A program made the position numbers and the translations under genes. From Gammaproteobacteria bacterium (lineage in GTDB: Bacteria; Pseudomonadota; Gammaproteobacteria; Tenderiales; Tenderiaceae), in NCBI GenBank assembly GCA_016200485.1, contig JACQEP010000007.1:112653-176652 (forward strand): DNA of 64,000 bases. Reading direction: 5' to 3'. Each line of letters begins with the position of its first letter. Within the stretch, counting starts at the first letter, position 1. The notes under the pieces were generated by a model that was not told the DNA's origin, searched no databases, and saw only the letters and a program-made list of their open reading frames with translations. This document shows positions 1 through 7,879 of the stretch, one piece after another.

Positions 1-1
1 T

Positions 2-556
2 CAGGTGGCCTGGCCGTATTTGCTGATACTGTTGCTGGCCGCAATCGGCGGCATGGTTTATACCTTGCGCCATGAAGGTCCGAAACGACGCTTACATCTA
101 TTTTTATTGCGCGTGCCGCTGGTCTCGCGCCTGGTGCGCGGCATGAATGCCGCGCGCTTTGCGCGCACCTTCAGCATTCTGGTGGGTAGCGGCGTGCCTG
201 CGCTACAGGCGATGAGCATTTCGGCGGAAGTAGTGTCTAATTTGCCGATGCGCTCTGCAGTGGAAGAGGCGGCGCAACGCGTGCGTGAAGGCGGTGCGAT
301 TCATCGCGCGCTGGATGCCAGTGGATTTTTTCCGCCGATGACGGTGCATCTGATCGCCAGCGGCGAAGCCAGTGGCAAGCTCGATCAAATGCTGGAACGT
401 GCCGCGACGGCACAGGAACGGGAGATGGAAACATTGCTGGCAATGCTGCTTGGCATCTTCGAACCGTTCATGATTTTGTTTATGGGAGGGATGGTGTTAG
501 TCATTGTGCTTGCCATCCTGTTGCCAATTTTTGATCTTAATCAACTTGTGAAATAG
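2..556 (+). CDS. gspF: Type II secretion inner-membrane protein GspF (C-terminal part; 5' end outside window)
   Basis: This is the C-terminal 184 residues of GspF, the polytopic inner-membrane platform protein of the type II secretion system, which links the GspE ATPase to the pseudopilus. The reading frame is open to the left edge, so the true start lies upstream. The visible part has a membrane segment at the left edge, the second cytoplasmic GspF domain (ARFARTFSILVGSGVPALQA, then a GEASGKLDQML motif) and a last hydrophobic segment rich in Met, Val and Leu near the C terminus. gspG follows after 4 bp, so this is the head of the operon seen here. The assignment is secure from motifs and gene order. 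Confidence 0.95.
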   Translation, partial: QVAWPYLLILLLAAIGGMVYTLRHEGPKRRLHLFLLRVPLVSRLVRGMNAARFARTFSILVGSGVPALQAMSISAEVVSNLPMRSAVEEAAQRVREGGAIHRALDASGFFPPMTVHLIASGEASGKLDQMLERAATAQEREMETLLAMLLGIFEPFMILFMGGMVLVIVLAILLPIFDLNQLVK

Positions 557-560
557 GAAT

Positions 561-992
561 ATGTATATGCGTCAGCGTCGTAGACAGGCAGGTTTTACTT
601 TGATTGAAATCATGGTGGTGGTCGTGATACTCGGCATACTTGCCGCCATTATCGTGCCCCGATTGATGGACAGACCAGATGCTGCCCGTGTCACCAAGGC
701 GAAATCGGATATTCGTGCCATCGAAAGCGCGTTATCGCTTTATCGACTCGATAATCATAGCTATCCCACTACGGATCAGGGCCTGCAAGCATTGGTAGAG
801 AAACCAGCGAATGCTGCGGCGTGGAAGGAAGGCGGTTATATCGAGCGCATGCCGAAAGACCCGTGGAACAATCCCTACCAATATCTGAATCCTGGCGTGC
901 ATGGCACCATCGATGTCTTTAGCTATGGAGCGGATAAGCAGGAAGGTGGCGATGGCATCAATGCCGATATTGGCAACTGGAATCTCGAATAG
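561..992 (+). CDS. gspG: Major pseudopilin GspG
   Basis: The 143-residue product is the major pseudopilin of type II secretion. A short basic leader (MRQRRRQAG) precedes the prepilin peptidase site G^FTLIEIMVVV, with Glu at mature position 5 and a hydrophobic N-terminal helix ending near residue 38. The C-terminal part has the GspG signatures YPTTDQGLQALV, PKDPWNNPYQY and the calcium-loop-like end GADKQEGGDGINADIGNW. Length is normal for GspG. It lies 4 bp after gspF and 6 bp before gspH. Two near-adjacent ATG codons (561 and 567) are possible starts; neither changes the mature protein. Confidence 0.97.
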   Translation: MYMRQRRRQAGFTLIEIMVVVVILGILAAIIVPRLMDRPDAARVTKAKSDIRAIESALSLYRLDNHSYPTTDQGLQALVEKPANAAAWKEGGYIERMPKDPWNNPYQYLNPGVHGTIDVFSYGADKQEGGDGINADIGNWNLE

Positions 993-998
993 CGAGTC

Positions 999-1517
999 AT
1001 GAAATCGTGCCGCCAGCAAAGCCGTGGATTTACGCTGCTCGAATTGCTGGTGGTGGTCGTGATTATCGGCATTCTGGCAACACTTGTTACGTTGTCGATC
1101 GGTGGCCGCGATCGTAAGGCGGATCTGGAGTTGGAGGCGCAGCGGCTGGCGGCGTTGGTTGATCTTGCCTCGCAAGAAGCGACATTGCGGGGAAAAGAGT
1201 TGGCATTGGAGTTTGAGTCCACCGGTTATCGTTTTCTGTCTCTCGAAAAGGAAAACAAGTGGCAGGATTTTGCGGATGAAGCCTTGCGCCCGCGGGAATT
1301 GCCTACAGGCATGGGGCTGAAGGTGGAAGTCGATGGTACGGCATTGCCGACCTCGGATCGGTTTGGAAAAGTGGCGTTACCGCGGATCTATATCCTGTCC
1401 AGCGGTGAATTGCAGCCTTTCACAATTACTTTACGCTTTGAAGAAGGCCCGGCCTACAAGGTTGAAGGCAAGCTCACGGGCGTAGTCAGCGTCAGCGGAC
1501 CGCAGGAGATGCTGTGA
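999..1517 (+). CDS. gspH: Minor pseudopilin GspH
   Basis: This 172-residue minor pseudopilin carries a basic leader and the prepilin cleavage motif RG^FTLLELLVVVVIIGILA. The C-terminal globular domain contains the GspH-type strand pattern (ALEFESTGYRFLS, then a downstream PRIYILSSGELQPF segment). By family knowledge GspH caps the pseudopilus shaft beside the GspI-J-K tip complex. Its end overlaps the start of gspI by 4 bp, implying translational coupling within the gsp operon. Confidence 0.93.
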   Translation: MKSCRQQSRGFTLLELLVVVVIIGILATLVTLSIGGRDRKADLELEAQRLAALVDLASQEATLRGKELALEFESTGYRFLSLEKENKWQDFADEALRPRELPTGMGLKVEVDGTALPTSDRFGKVALPRIYILSSGELQPFTITLRFEEGPAYKVEGKLTGVVSVSGPQEML

Positions 1518-1885
1518 TGCGCCGCATGCGCGGCTTCACGCTGTTGGAAGTGGTAGTGGCACTGGCGATTCTGTCGATCGCGATGCTGGCGGCAGTGAAG
1601 GGAATCAGCGAGCACGTCGGCAATACCGCGTATCTCAAGGAGCGTAGTTTTGCCCATTGGGTGGCGATGAATAAAGTGGCTGAATTGCAGCTGGCGGCTG
1701 ATTGGCCTGGCGTTGGCATGCTGAAGGGCTCGGAGGCCATGGGCGGAGCGGAGTGGCATTGGGAAGTTTCAGTATCAGAAACTCCCAATCCCGAAATCCG
1801 GCGGTTAGATGTCAAGGTGATGCCTGAGGCGCATCATGATCAGACACTGGATACGTTGATTGCGTATGTGGGTAAACCGGGATGA
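1514..1885 (+). CDS. gspI: Minor pseudopilin GspI
   Basis: The 123-residue product has a short basic leader, the prepilin site RG^FTLLEVVVALAILSIAML and the GspI features NKVAELQL and a central EWHWEVSV strand. Length fits GspI. In characterised systems GspI nucleates the tip complex with GspJ and GspK. Both ends overlap the neighbouring gsp genes by 4 bp. Confidence 0.94.
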   Translation: MMRRMRGFTLLEVVVALAILSIAMLAAVKGISEHVGNTAYLKERSFAHWVAMNKVAELQLAADWPGVGMLKGSEAMGGAEWHWEVSVSETPNPEIRRLDVKVMPEAHHDQTLDTLIAYVGKPG

Positions 1886-2487
1886 GAGCGCAGCGCGGAT
1901 TTACCTTGCTGGAGTTGCTGGTGGCGATCATGATCTTCGCCATCATGTCGGCCATGGCCTACAGCGCATTGCGGCAGGCGCTGGATACGCGTGAATATGC
2001 GGATAAGCAGGCGCAGCGCCTGGCCGAGTTGCAAAAGGCGATGACGATATTGAGTCGCGACATCGAACAGTCAATTTCGCGGCCGGTGCGCGATCCCTAT
2101 TCTGCCGAGTTGCCGGCGATGCAGGGTGGCGGGCTAAGCAGTAGTTTACTGGAATTGACACGTACCGGCTGGCGCAATCCGGCGGCCTTTACCCGCAGCA
2201 ATTTGCAGCGTGTTTCGTATCAGTTGAGCGAGAATAAATTATTGCGCCACAGCTATGCGCAACTGGATCGCGCCTTTGAATCGGTGCCAGAAGAAACGCC
2301 ATTATTAAGCGGTGTGAAGAGTGTAAGTGTGCGGTTTCTCAATGTGGATAATCAATGGTTGCAATACTGGCCGCCGGCGGGTGATGAGGACAAGATGCGG
2401 TGGCAATTGCCCAAGGCGCTGGAGCTGGTGGTTGAGCTTGAAGACTGGGGCTCGCTCAAGCGTATATTGCGAGTGGTGGGCAGTTGA
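1882..2487 (+). CDS. gspJ: Minor pseudopilin GspJ
   Basis: This is a 201-residue minor pseudopilin. The leader MRAQRG precedes FTLLELLVAIMIFAIMSAMA. The GspJ-type block AMTILSRDIEQSISRPVRD follows, and the C-terminal strands include KSVSVRFLNVDNQWLQYWPP. Length agrees with GspJ. It overlaps gspI and gspK by 4 bp at either end. Confidence 0.95.
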   Translation: MRAQRGFTLLELLVAIMIFAIMSAMAYSALRQALDTREYADKQAQRLAELQKAMTILSRDIEQSISRPVRDPYSAELPAMQGGGLSSSLLELTRTGWRNPAAFTRSNLQRVSYQLSENKLLRHSYAQLDRAFESVPEETPLLSGVKSVSVRFLNVDNQWLQYWPPAGDEDKMRWQLPKALELVVELEDWGSLKRILRVVGS

Positions 2488-3416
2488 GCATGAAGTTTAA
2501 ACAGCAGCGGGGAGTTGCCTTAATTACCGCAGTATTGATTGCCGCCTTGGTGGCGGCAACAGCAGTGGCCATGGCATCGCGGCAGCAACTGGATATCCGG
2601 CGCACGGCAAATCTGTTTGATACCGATCGCGCATACTTGTTTGCGCTGGGCGGTGAATCCTTCGCCCGCATGATCTTGGCGGATGATCGACGCAGGAATA
2701 ATGTTGATGGATTGGATGAGTTTTGGGCGAAAGAAGTGACGATTCCGGTCGAGGGCGCGGTGTTGAGCGGAAAGATGACGGATCAGCAGGGACTGTTTAA
2801 TCTTAATAATCTGGTCACAGATGACGGTAGGCCGAGTGAACCCGACATCAAGCGTTTTGAGCATTTGCTCAATGTGCTGGGGATGGATGGCAAACTGTCG
2901 CGGGCGGTGGTGGACTGGATCGACCCCGATATTGAGCCACAATTTTCCGGTGGCGCCGAAGATGATGTATATATGCAACTCAACCCACCCTATCGCGCCG
3001 CCAATGGGCGGATGGCCAGCCCCAGTGAGCTGGTGCTGGTGCATGGTTTTAGCTATGCCGATTATCAGAAATTGGCCCCCTTTGTCACTGCCCTGCCCGT
3101 CCGTACCAAGCTCAATATCAATACCGCGCCGCCGGAACTGTTGGCGACGGTGGTTGAAGGGCTGACCTTGCAGGATGGTGAGGCGCTGGCCGAGGCGCGC
3201 GGCGATAAACATTACGATAAAATCGAAGACTTTATTGGGCAACCCTTATTGCAGAATCGCGGCGTGATTGCCGTTGATCTGACGGTGGGCAGCGATTATT
3301 TTCTGCTCCAGTCCAGCGCCGAGTTTGATCGTGGCCACATGCAGCTTTATAGCTTGTTGGTGCGGGACGATAATGCAAAGATAAAGGTCATTATGCGCGG
3401 CCAAGGAATCTACTGA
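2484..3416 (+). CDS. gspK: Minor pseudopilin GspK (pseudopilus tip)
   Basis: The 310-residue product is the large, atypical pseudopilin that forms the pseudopilus tip. The prepilin site is QRG^VALITAVLIAALVAA; as usual for GspK there is no Glu at mature position 5. The globular part includes GKMTDQQGLFNLNNLV, a DWIDPD motif and the helix-hairpin-helix-like KLNINTAPPELLATVVEGL, both typical of GspK. It is followed after 1 bp by gspL. Confidence 0.95.
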   Translation: MSMKFKQQRGVALITAVLIAALVAATAVAMASRQQLDIRRTANLFDTDRAYLFALGGESFARMILADDRRRNNVDGLDEFWAKEVTIPVEGAVLSGKMTDQQGLFNLNNLVTDDGRPSEPDIKRFEHLLNVLGMDGKLSRAVVDWIDPDIEPQFSGGAEDDVYMQLNPPYRAANGRMASPSELVLVHGFSYADYQKLAPFVTALPVRTKLNINTAPPELLATVVEGLTLQDGEALAEARGDKHYDKIEDFIGQPLLQNRGVIAVDLTVGSDYFLLQSSAEFDRGHMQLYSLLVRDDNAKIKVIMRGQGIY

Positions 3417-3417
3417 A

Positions 3418-4629
3418 GTGATCAGTCGATTGTATTTGCAAATTGACGAGCGTGCCGAGCGCGCGGCCTGGTATTGCCCGGATGCCGCGCCCGGCGCCGA
3501 AAGCGGTAGTGGCAGTCTGGCCGATGCCGTGCTCCATGCCGCTGGGCGGCAGGTCACGGTATTTGTGCCAGCGGCCAGCGTTACGTTATTCCAAACTAAA
3601 ATGCCCGAAGGATCGAGGCGACAGCAATTGCAGGCACTGCCCTTTCTGATCGAAGAACAATTTGCGGCGGATGTAGAGACCTTGCACTTTGCCTTTGGTG
3701 AAGTGCAGCAAGGCATGATCAATGTTGCCGTAGTTGCCAGGGAACAGATTGAGTTTTGGCTTGGACAGCTAAGTGCAGTAGGCATCGAGCCGCAGGCGCT
3801 GGTGCCGGAATCGCTCGCCTTGCCTTTGGAAGACGGTGCCTGGTCACTGGCGCGCCTGGGTTCAAGCTTGATTGTGCGCCAAGGTTTGCAGAGTGGCATA
3901 GTGCTGGATTGGGATAATGCACAACAGCTATTACCGTTAGCACTGAATGAGGCCGGTGAATCACGTCCGGCACGCCTATGTTTCTATGGGCAGGTGCAGG
4001 CCGCGTTCAAATTGCCGGACATCGGTTTGGCCATTGAGTCAAAAACATGGAACTGTGAGATGCAGGAATTGCTGGCGCGAAGCTATGTCGCCGGGCAGGC
4101 GATCAACTTGCTGCAAGGCGTCTATAGCCGCAAGGAGCGCTGGCAACAACTGTGGCGGCCATGGAGGGTGGCGCTGATATTGTTAACGGCTTACCTGTTG
4201 AGTGTTGGCGTGACGCAGACGGTGGACGCAGTGCGGTTGAGTAGCGAGCGTGATCGCCTTCAAGCCGAGATCGAATCAATTTATCGACAGGCATTTCCGG
4301 GCGAGAAAAATGTCCCCAGCCCACGGTTACAGATGGAACGTCATCTCAAGGAATTACACGGCGATGGCAAGACCGGCAGTGGTGATTTTCTGGGGATGCT
4401 GGCGACAACCGGCCGGGAACTGAAAGACATCAGCAGCGTGCAGATTCAGCGCATCAATTACAAGGATGGCGCGCTCGAAGTTGCATTTCTGATCGCCGAC
4501 TTGCAAATGCTGGATCAAGTTAAACAGAAGCTGATGGCGCAAGGGCGGCTTAACGTGGAAATCCAAGGCGCAGCGGCACATGACAATCATGTTGAGGCTC
4601 GATTGCGAATTACGGAGCGGGTGTCATGA
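3418..4629 (+). CDS. gspL: Type II secretion protein GspL
   Basis: This 403-residue bitopic inner-membrane protein recruits the GspE ATPase. Residues 1 to about 240 form the actin-like cytoplasmic domain, including the FLIEEQFAADVETLHFAFG block. A single membrane helix near residue 250 (VALILLTAYLLSVGV) leads to a periplasmic ferredoxin-like domain. The start is GTG at 3418, one base after the gspK stop and preceded by AAGGA at a workable distance. The end overlaps gspM by 4 bp. Confidence 0.94.
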   Translation: MISRLYLQIDERAERAAWYCPDAAPGAESGSGSLADAVLHAAGRQVTVFVPAASVTLFQTKMPEGSRRQQLQALPFLIEEQFAADVETLHFAFGEVQQGMINVAVVAREQIEFWLGQLSAVGIEPQALVPESLALPLEDGAWSLARLGSSLIVRQGLQSGIVLDWDNAQQLLPLALNEAGESRPARLCFYGQVQAAFKLPDIGLAIESKTWNCEMQELLARSYVAGQAINLLQGVYSRKERWQQLWRPWRVALILLTAYLLSVGVTQTVDAVRLSSERDRLQAEIESIYRQAFPGEKNVPSPRLQMERHLKELHGDGKTGSGDFLGMLATTGRELKDISSVQIQRINYKDGALEVAFLIADLQMLDQVKQKLMAQGRLNVEIQGAAAHDNHVEARLRITERVS

Positions 4630-5114
4630 AGGCATGGTGGCAAGGATTACAGCCGCAAGAACAGCGCACGCTGAGTATCGGTGCCGTAGCGTTGGGGCTG
4701 ATGGTTTTTTATTTTGGTATCCTGGAACCATTGACGAGTCATTTCTCCAGCCTCGAACAAAGTGTTGCCGAGCAACAAAAGCTACGTGACTGGATGGCCA
4801 AATCCGCTGCCGAAGTGCACCGCTTGCAGAGTCAAGGCGGTGGTGTCGCCGTTAACGATGGTCGTTCACTGCTGACCCTGGTCGATCAAACCGCGCGCGC
4901 CGAAAACCTTGGCCCTGCCTTGCGCCGCGTCGAGCCCGAGGGCTCCGACAAGGTGGTGCGGGTCTTGCTGGAACAGGCACCGTTCGATGACGTGATACGC
5001 TGGCTGCAAACCATCAAGCAGCGGCATGGGGTAAATGTTGTCAGTATCACCTTCGACAAACAGCCCATCAGCGGCATGGTCAATGCCCGCATGACACTGA
5101 CGGGCGGCGGATGA
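4626..5114 (+). CDS. gspM: Type II secretion protein GspM
   Basis: The 162-residue protein has a short cytoplasmic N terminus (WWQGLQPQEQRTL, the usual GspM opening), one membrane helix around residues 18-36 and a periplasmic ferredoxin-like domain. It pairs with GspL in the inner-membrane platform. Both ends overlap neighbours by 4 bp (gspL upstream, gspN downstream). Confidence 0.92.
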   Translation: MKAWWQGLQPQEQRTLSIGAVALGLMVFYFGILEPLTSHFSSLEQSVAEQQKLRDWMAKSAAEVHRLQSQGGGVAVNDGRSLLTLVDQTARAENLGPALRRVEPEGSDKVVRVLLEQAPFDDVIRWLQTIKQRHGVNVVSITFDKQPISGMVNARMTLTGGG

Positions 5115-5863
5115 TGAAACGTATCGTCGGCTATACGGCACTGGGCGTGGTCACCTATCTTGGATTTCTCGTCGCCACCTTCCCCGCCGAACGTGCCCTC
5201 AACGCAATGCGCAGCCAAATGCAGAACGTTTATTTTCAGGGAGTCTCCGGCAGTGTCTGGCGCGGTCACGCCAACACCCTGCAATTGAGGGATCAATCTT
5301 TCGAACAATTTGCCTGGCATCTGCGCCTGTTGCCGCTGTTGATCGGGAGGGTGGATCTTGGATTTGAGTTTGACGGCAACGGCCGCACGGGCGAGGGTGT
5401 GGCCGCCTTGAGTGCCAATGGCAGTGTCAGTTTCCACGATGTTGATGTGCGTCTGCCGATGGCCGATGTCGATCAATACCTCGGCCTCGGGCCGTTGGCG
5501 TTGAACGGTATGGTGGAGTTGAAATTCGAGTCCGCCAAGTTCGAGCAATCACGGTTGACGGCCGCCACGGGCACCATGCGTTGGCAAAACGCATCCCTGC
5601 CCGGATCGCCGCCGCTGGCACTGGGTGGTTTTGAGCTGACGCTCAGTAACGATGAAGGCGCCGTCAAAGGCGTGCTCAAGGATTTGGGTGGGCCGGTGCA
5701 GCTGGAAGGTACTGTCCACTTACGGCCAGATGGCACTTACCAGTTCAGAGGAAAAATTTCGACGCGAAGCACGGCTGTTCCCGCCGTCACTCAGGCGCTG
5801 GCTCTGCTGGGTAGTCCTGGCTCGGATGGCAAGATACAGCTCCAGTATCAGGGACATTTATAG
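5111..5863 (+). CDS. gspN: Type II secretion protein GspN
   Basis: The 250-residue product has one N-terminal membrane anchor (TALGVVTYLGFLVATFPAER) and an all-beta periplasmic body with repeated short strands, including GVSGSVWRGHA, as in GspN. GspN is an accessory, non-universal component of type II secretion. It is the last gene of the operon: an AT-rich stretch and a strong hairpin follow at 5893-5922. Confidence 0.9.
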   Translation: MMKRIVGYTALGVVTYLGFLVATFPAERALNAMRSQMQNVYFQGVSGSVWRGHANTLQLRDQSFEQFAWHLRLLPLLIGRVDLGFEFDGNGRTGEGVAALSANGSVSFHDVDVRLPMADVDQYLGLGPLALNGMVELKFESAKFEQSRLTAATGTMRWQNASLPGSPPLALGGFELTLSNDEGAVKGVLKDLGGPVQLEGTVHLRPDGTYQFRGKISTRSTAVPAVTQALALLGSPGSDGKIQLQYQGHL

Positions 5864-5892
5864 TTAATAATCAATATATTATAATTAATTAT

Positions 5893-5922
5893 ACAGGAAA
5901 CACTAATTTTTGTGTTTCCTGT
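5893..5922. terminator. Perfect 11-bp hairpin after gspN
   Basis: ACAGGAAACAC (5893-5903) pairs perfectly with GTGTTTCCTGT (5912-5922) around an 8-nt loop containing TTTTT. There is no U-tract directly after the right arm, so rho-independent termination is not certain. The position, between the end of the gsp operon and the promoter of the TRAP genes, fits a boundary element. Confidence 0.55.
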
Positions 5923-5951
5923 AAATACGGTTTTAACGGCTGATATTTATC

Positions 5952-5980
5952 TTCAAACCCCCAACTTGAAACGGTACAAT
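5952..5980 (+). promoter_or_regulatory. Putative sigma-70 promoter for dctQM
   Basis: TTCAAA (5952-5957) and TACAAT (5975-5980) are separated by exactly 17 bp and lie about 45 bp upstream of the chosen dctQ start. This is a prediction from consensus only. Confidence 0.5.
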
Positions 5981-6025
5981 GCCCCACCTTTTAATAATCC
6001 GCCCGCACCAAAAATCTGCTTATTT

Positions 6026-6559
6026 ATGCATCGCCTATTAAATCGCCTCGCGATCTGGATTGAGACGTTGAATGAATGGTTCGGCCGCTGCACTGCCCTG
6101 CTGGTACTGCTGCTGGTCGCGCTGGTCTGTTATGACGTGGCGATGCGCTATCTGTTCCAGGCCGGTTCTGTGGCGCTGCAGGAGCTGGAGTGGCACCTCT
6201 TTGCGCTGATCTTCCTGCTCGGTGCCGGTTACACCCTGAAATACGATGATCATGTGCGGGTCGATATTTTCTACCAGGCGGCGTGGATGTCGCCGCAACG
6301 CAGGGCCTGGGTCAATCTGCTTGGGTGCATCTTCATGCTCTTCCCCTTCTGTATTCTGGTGATGGTCAGCAGCTGGCCGTTTGTTGCCGACGCTTATGCC
6401 TGGAATGAGGGTTCGCCCGACCCCGGTGGTTTGCCCTATCGCTGGCTGCTCAAGGCGGCGATCCCGTTGAGTTTTGTGCTGGTGATGTTGCAAGGGCTGG
6501 TGTTAGCGCTGCGCAGCGCGCAAACGATTTTCTGTCGCCGCGACCAGGAGGCACGTTAA
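6026..6559 (+). CDS. dctQ: TRAP transporter small permease (DctQ family)
   Basis: This 177-residue four-helix membrane protein is the small subunit of a TRAP (tripartite ATP-independent periplasmic) transporter. Family signatures are ALQELEWHLFALIFLLGAGY and the following KYDDHVRVDIFY block. I chose ATG at 6026; a longer frame from GTG at 5912 would begin inside the terminator-like hairpin and upstream of the likely promoter, with a non-conserved Pro/Asn-rich leader. dctM starts at the next base after the stop. The matching binding protein is probably the dctP gene at 12924-14006. Confidence 0.92.
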   Translation: MHRLLNRLAIWIETLNEWFGRCTALLVLLLVALVCYDVAMRYLFQAGSVALQELEWHLFALIFLLGAGYTLKYDDHVRVDIFYQAAWMSPQRRAWVNLLGCIFMLFPFCILVMVSSWPFVADAYAWNEGSPDPGGLPYRWLLKAAIPLSFVLVMLQGLVLALRSAQTIFCRRDQEAR

Positions 6560-7879
6560 GTGGCCATCGAAGCCTGGGCGCTGGTGATGTTTGCGGCACT
6601 GTTCGTGCTGCTGTTGATTGGTTTTCCCGTCGCCTTCACCCTCGGTGCGGTGGCGCTGTTGTTCGGCGGCATCTTTCTCGATTTCTCCGAGTTTCAATTG
6701 CTGCCGATGCGCGTCTGGGGCGTGATGACCAATTTCACCTTGCTCGCAGTACCGCTGTTTGTGTTCATGGGTGTGATGCTGGAAAAATCCGGTCTGGCCG
6801 AGGCCTTGCTCGAAACCATGGGCCGTCTTTTCGGTCGGGTGCGTGGCGGCTTGGCGGTTTCGATTGTGGTGGTTGGCGCTTTGCTGGCCGCGACGACCGG
6901 CGTGGTGGGCGCCACGGTGGTGACGATGGGGCTGATCGCCCTCCCCGCCATGCTCAAACATCGGTATGACGCGGGGTTGGCGTCGGGCGTGATCGCCGCT
7001 TCCGGCACCTTAGGCCAGATTATTCCTCCCAGTGTCATCCTGATCCTGCTCGGCGATATTGTCGGCATCCCGGTCAGCGATTTGTTCGCGGCGGCTGTGA
7101 TCCCTGGGATGTTGCTGGTGGTGGCGTTTATCGTTTATGTGTTGGTGATTGCCTGGCTGAGGCCGACCGTGGCGCCCGCCATAGAAGTGAGGACGTATGC
7201 CAGCGGCAAACTCTTGCATGCCGTGATTAAAAGTTTGTTGCCACCCTTGATCCTGGTGTTGGCCGTGCTGGGTTCAATTTTCTTCGGCATCGCATCACCC
7301 ACGGAATCCGCCGCGCTCGGTGCATTAGGTGCGATCATATTGGCAGCCACTCACGGTCAGCTGCAATGGAAAAATATGTTCGAGGCCGCAAAACAGACGG
7401 CGCGACTCACCAGCATGGTGTTCATTATTTTGATTGGCGCCACAGCATTTGGCCTGGTGTTCCGCAGCATGGGTGGTGATGTGTTGACACAGGACATCAT
7501 GCTGGCCTTGCCCGGCGAGGAGTATGGCTTTATCGCCGTCAGCATGCTGCTGATTTTTGTGCTGGGATGTTTCCTCGATTTTCTTGAGATCTGTTTTATC
7601 GTGGTGCCGATCCTGGTGCCGATCGCGCAACAGCTCAATATCGAATTATTGTGGTTCTCGATCCTGATCGCTATGAATCTCCAAGCGTCGTTTTTGACGC
7701 CGCCGTTTGGATTTTCATTGTTTTATCTGAAGGCAGTGGCGCCACCCGAGGTGCGGATTCAGCATATCTATCGCGGCGTGGTGCCGTTTATCATTCTACA
7801 AGTGTTGGTGCTGGGCTTGCTGGTAGTGTTTCCGGGCATCGTGTCGTGGCTGCCGGAGCAGTTAAACGCCATCCGTTAA
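6560..7879 (+). CDS. dctM: TRAP transporter large permease (DctM family)
   Basis: The 439-residue product is the large, ion-coupled permease of the TRAP transporter, with about 12 membrane segments. Conserved blocks are the N-terminal IGFPVAFTLGA, TTGVVGATVVTMGLIALPAML and ASGTLGQIIPPSVILILLGD, and the C-terminal LQASFLTPPFGFSLFYLK. Translation starts at GTG 6560 directly after the dctQ stop. The 3' end overlaps the convergent EAL gene by 4 bp. Substrate cannot be read from the permease; the TakP/FcbT-like DctP suggests an alpha-keto acid or other organic acid. Confidence 0.95.
   Translation: MAIEAWALVMFAALFVLLLIGFPVAFTLGAVALLFGGIFLDFSEFQLLPMRVWGVMTNFTLLAVPLFVFMGVMLEKSGLAEALLETMGRLFGRVRGGLAVSIVVVGALLAATTGVVGATVVTMGLIALPAMLKHRYDAGLASGVIAASGTLGQIIPPSVILILLGDIVGIPVSDLFAAAVIPGMLLVVAFIVYVLVIAWLRPTVAPAIEVRTYASGKLLHAVIKSLLPPLILVLAVLGSIFFGIASPTESAALGALGAIILAATHGQLQWKNMFEAAKQTARLTSMVFIILIGATAFGLVFRSMGGDVLTQDIMLALPGEEYGFIAVSMLLIFVLGCFLDFLEICFIVVPILVPIAQQLNIELLWFSILIAMNLQASFLTPPFGFSLFYLKAVAPPEVRIQHIYRGVVPFIILQVLVLGLLVVFPGIVSWLPEQLNAIR

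Noticed and set aside
2520..3242. A 240-codon minus-strand frame opposite gspK
   Set aside because: gspK is certain and in a tight operon; the antisense product is low-complexity His/Gln-rich with no domain.
5912..6025. An N-terminal extension of dctQ from GTG 5912
   Set aside because: The start would lie inside the hairpin arm and upstream of the predicted promoter; the extension has no conserved features.
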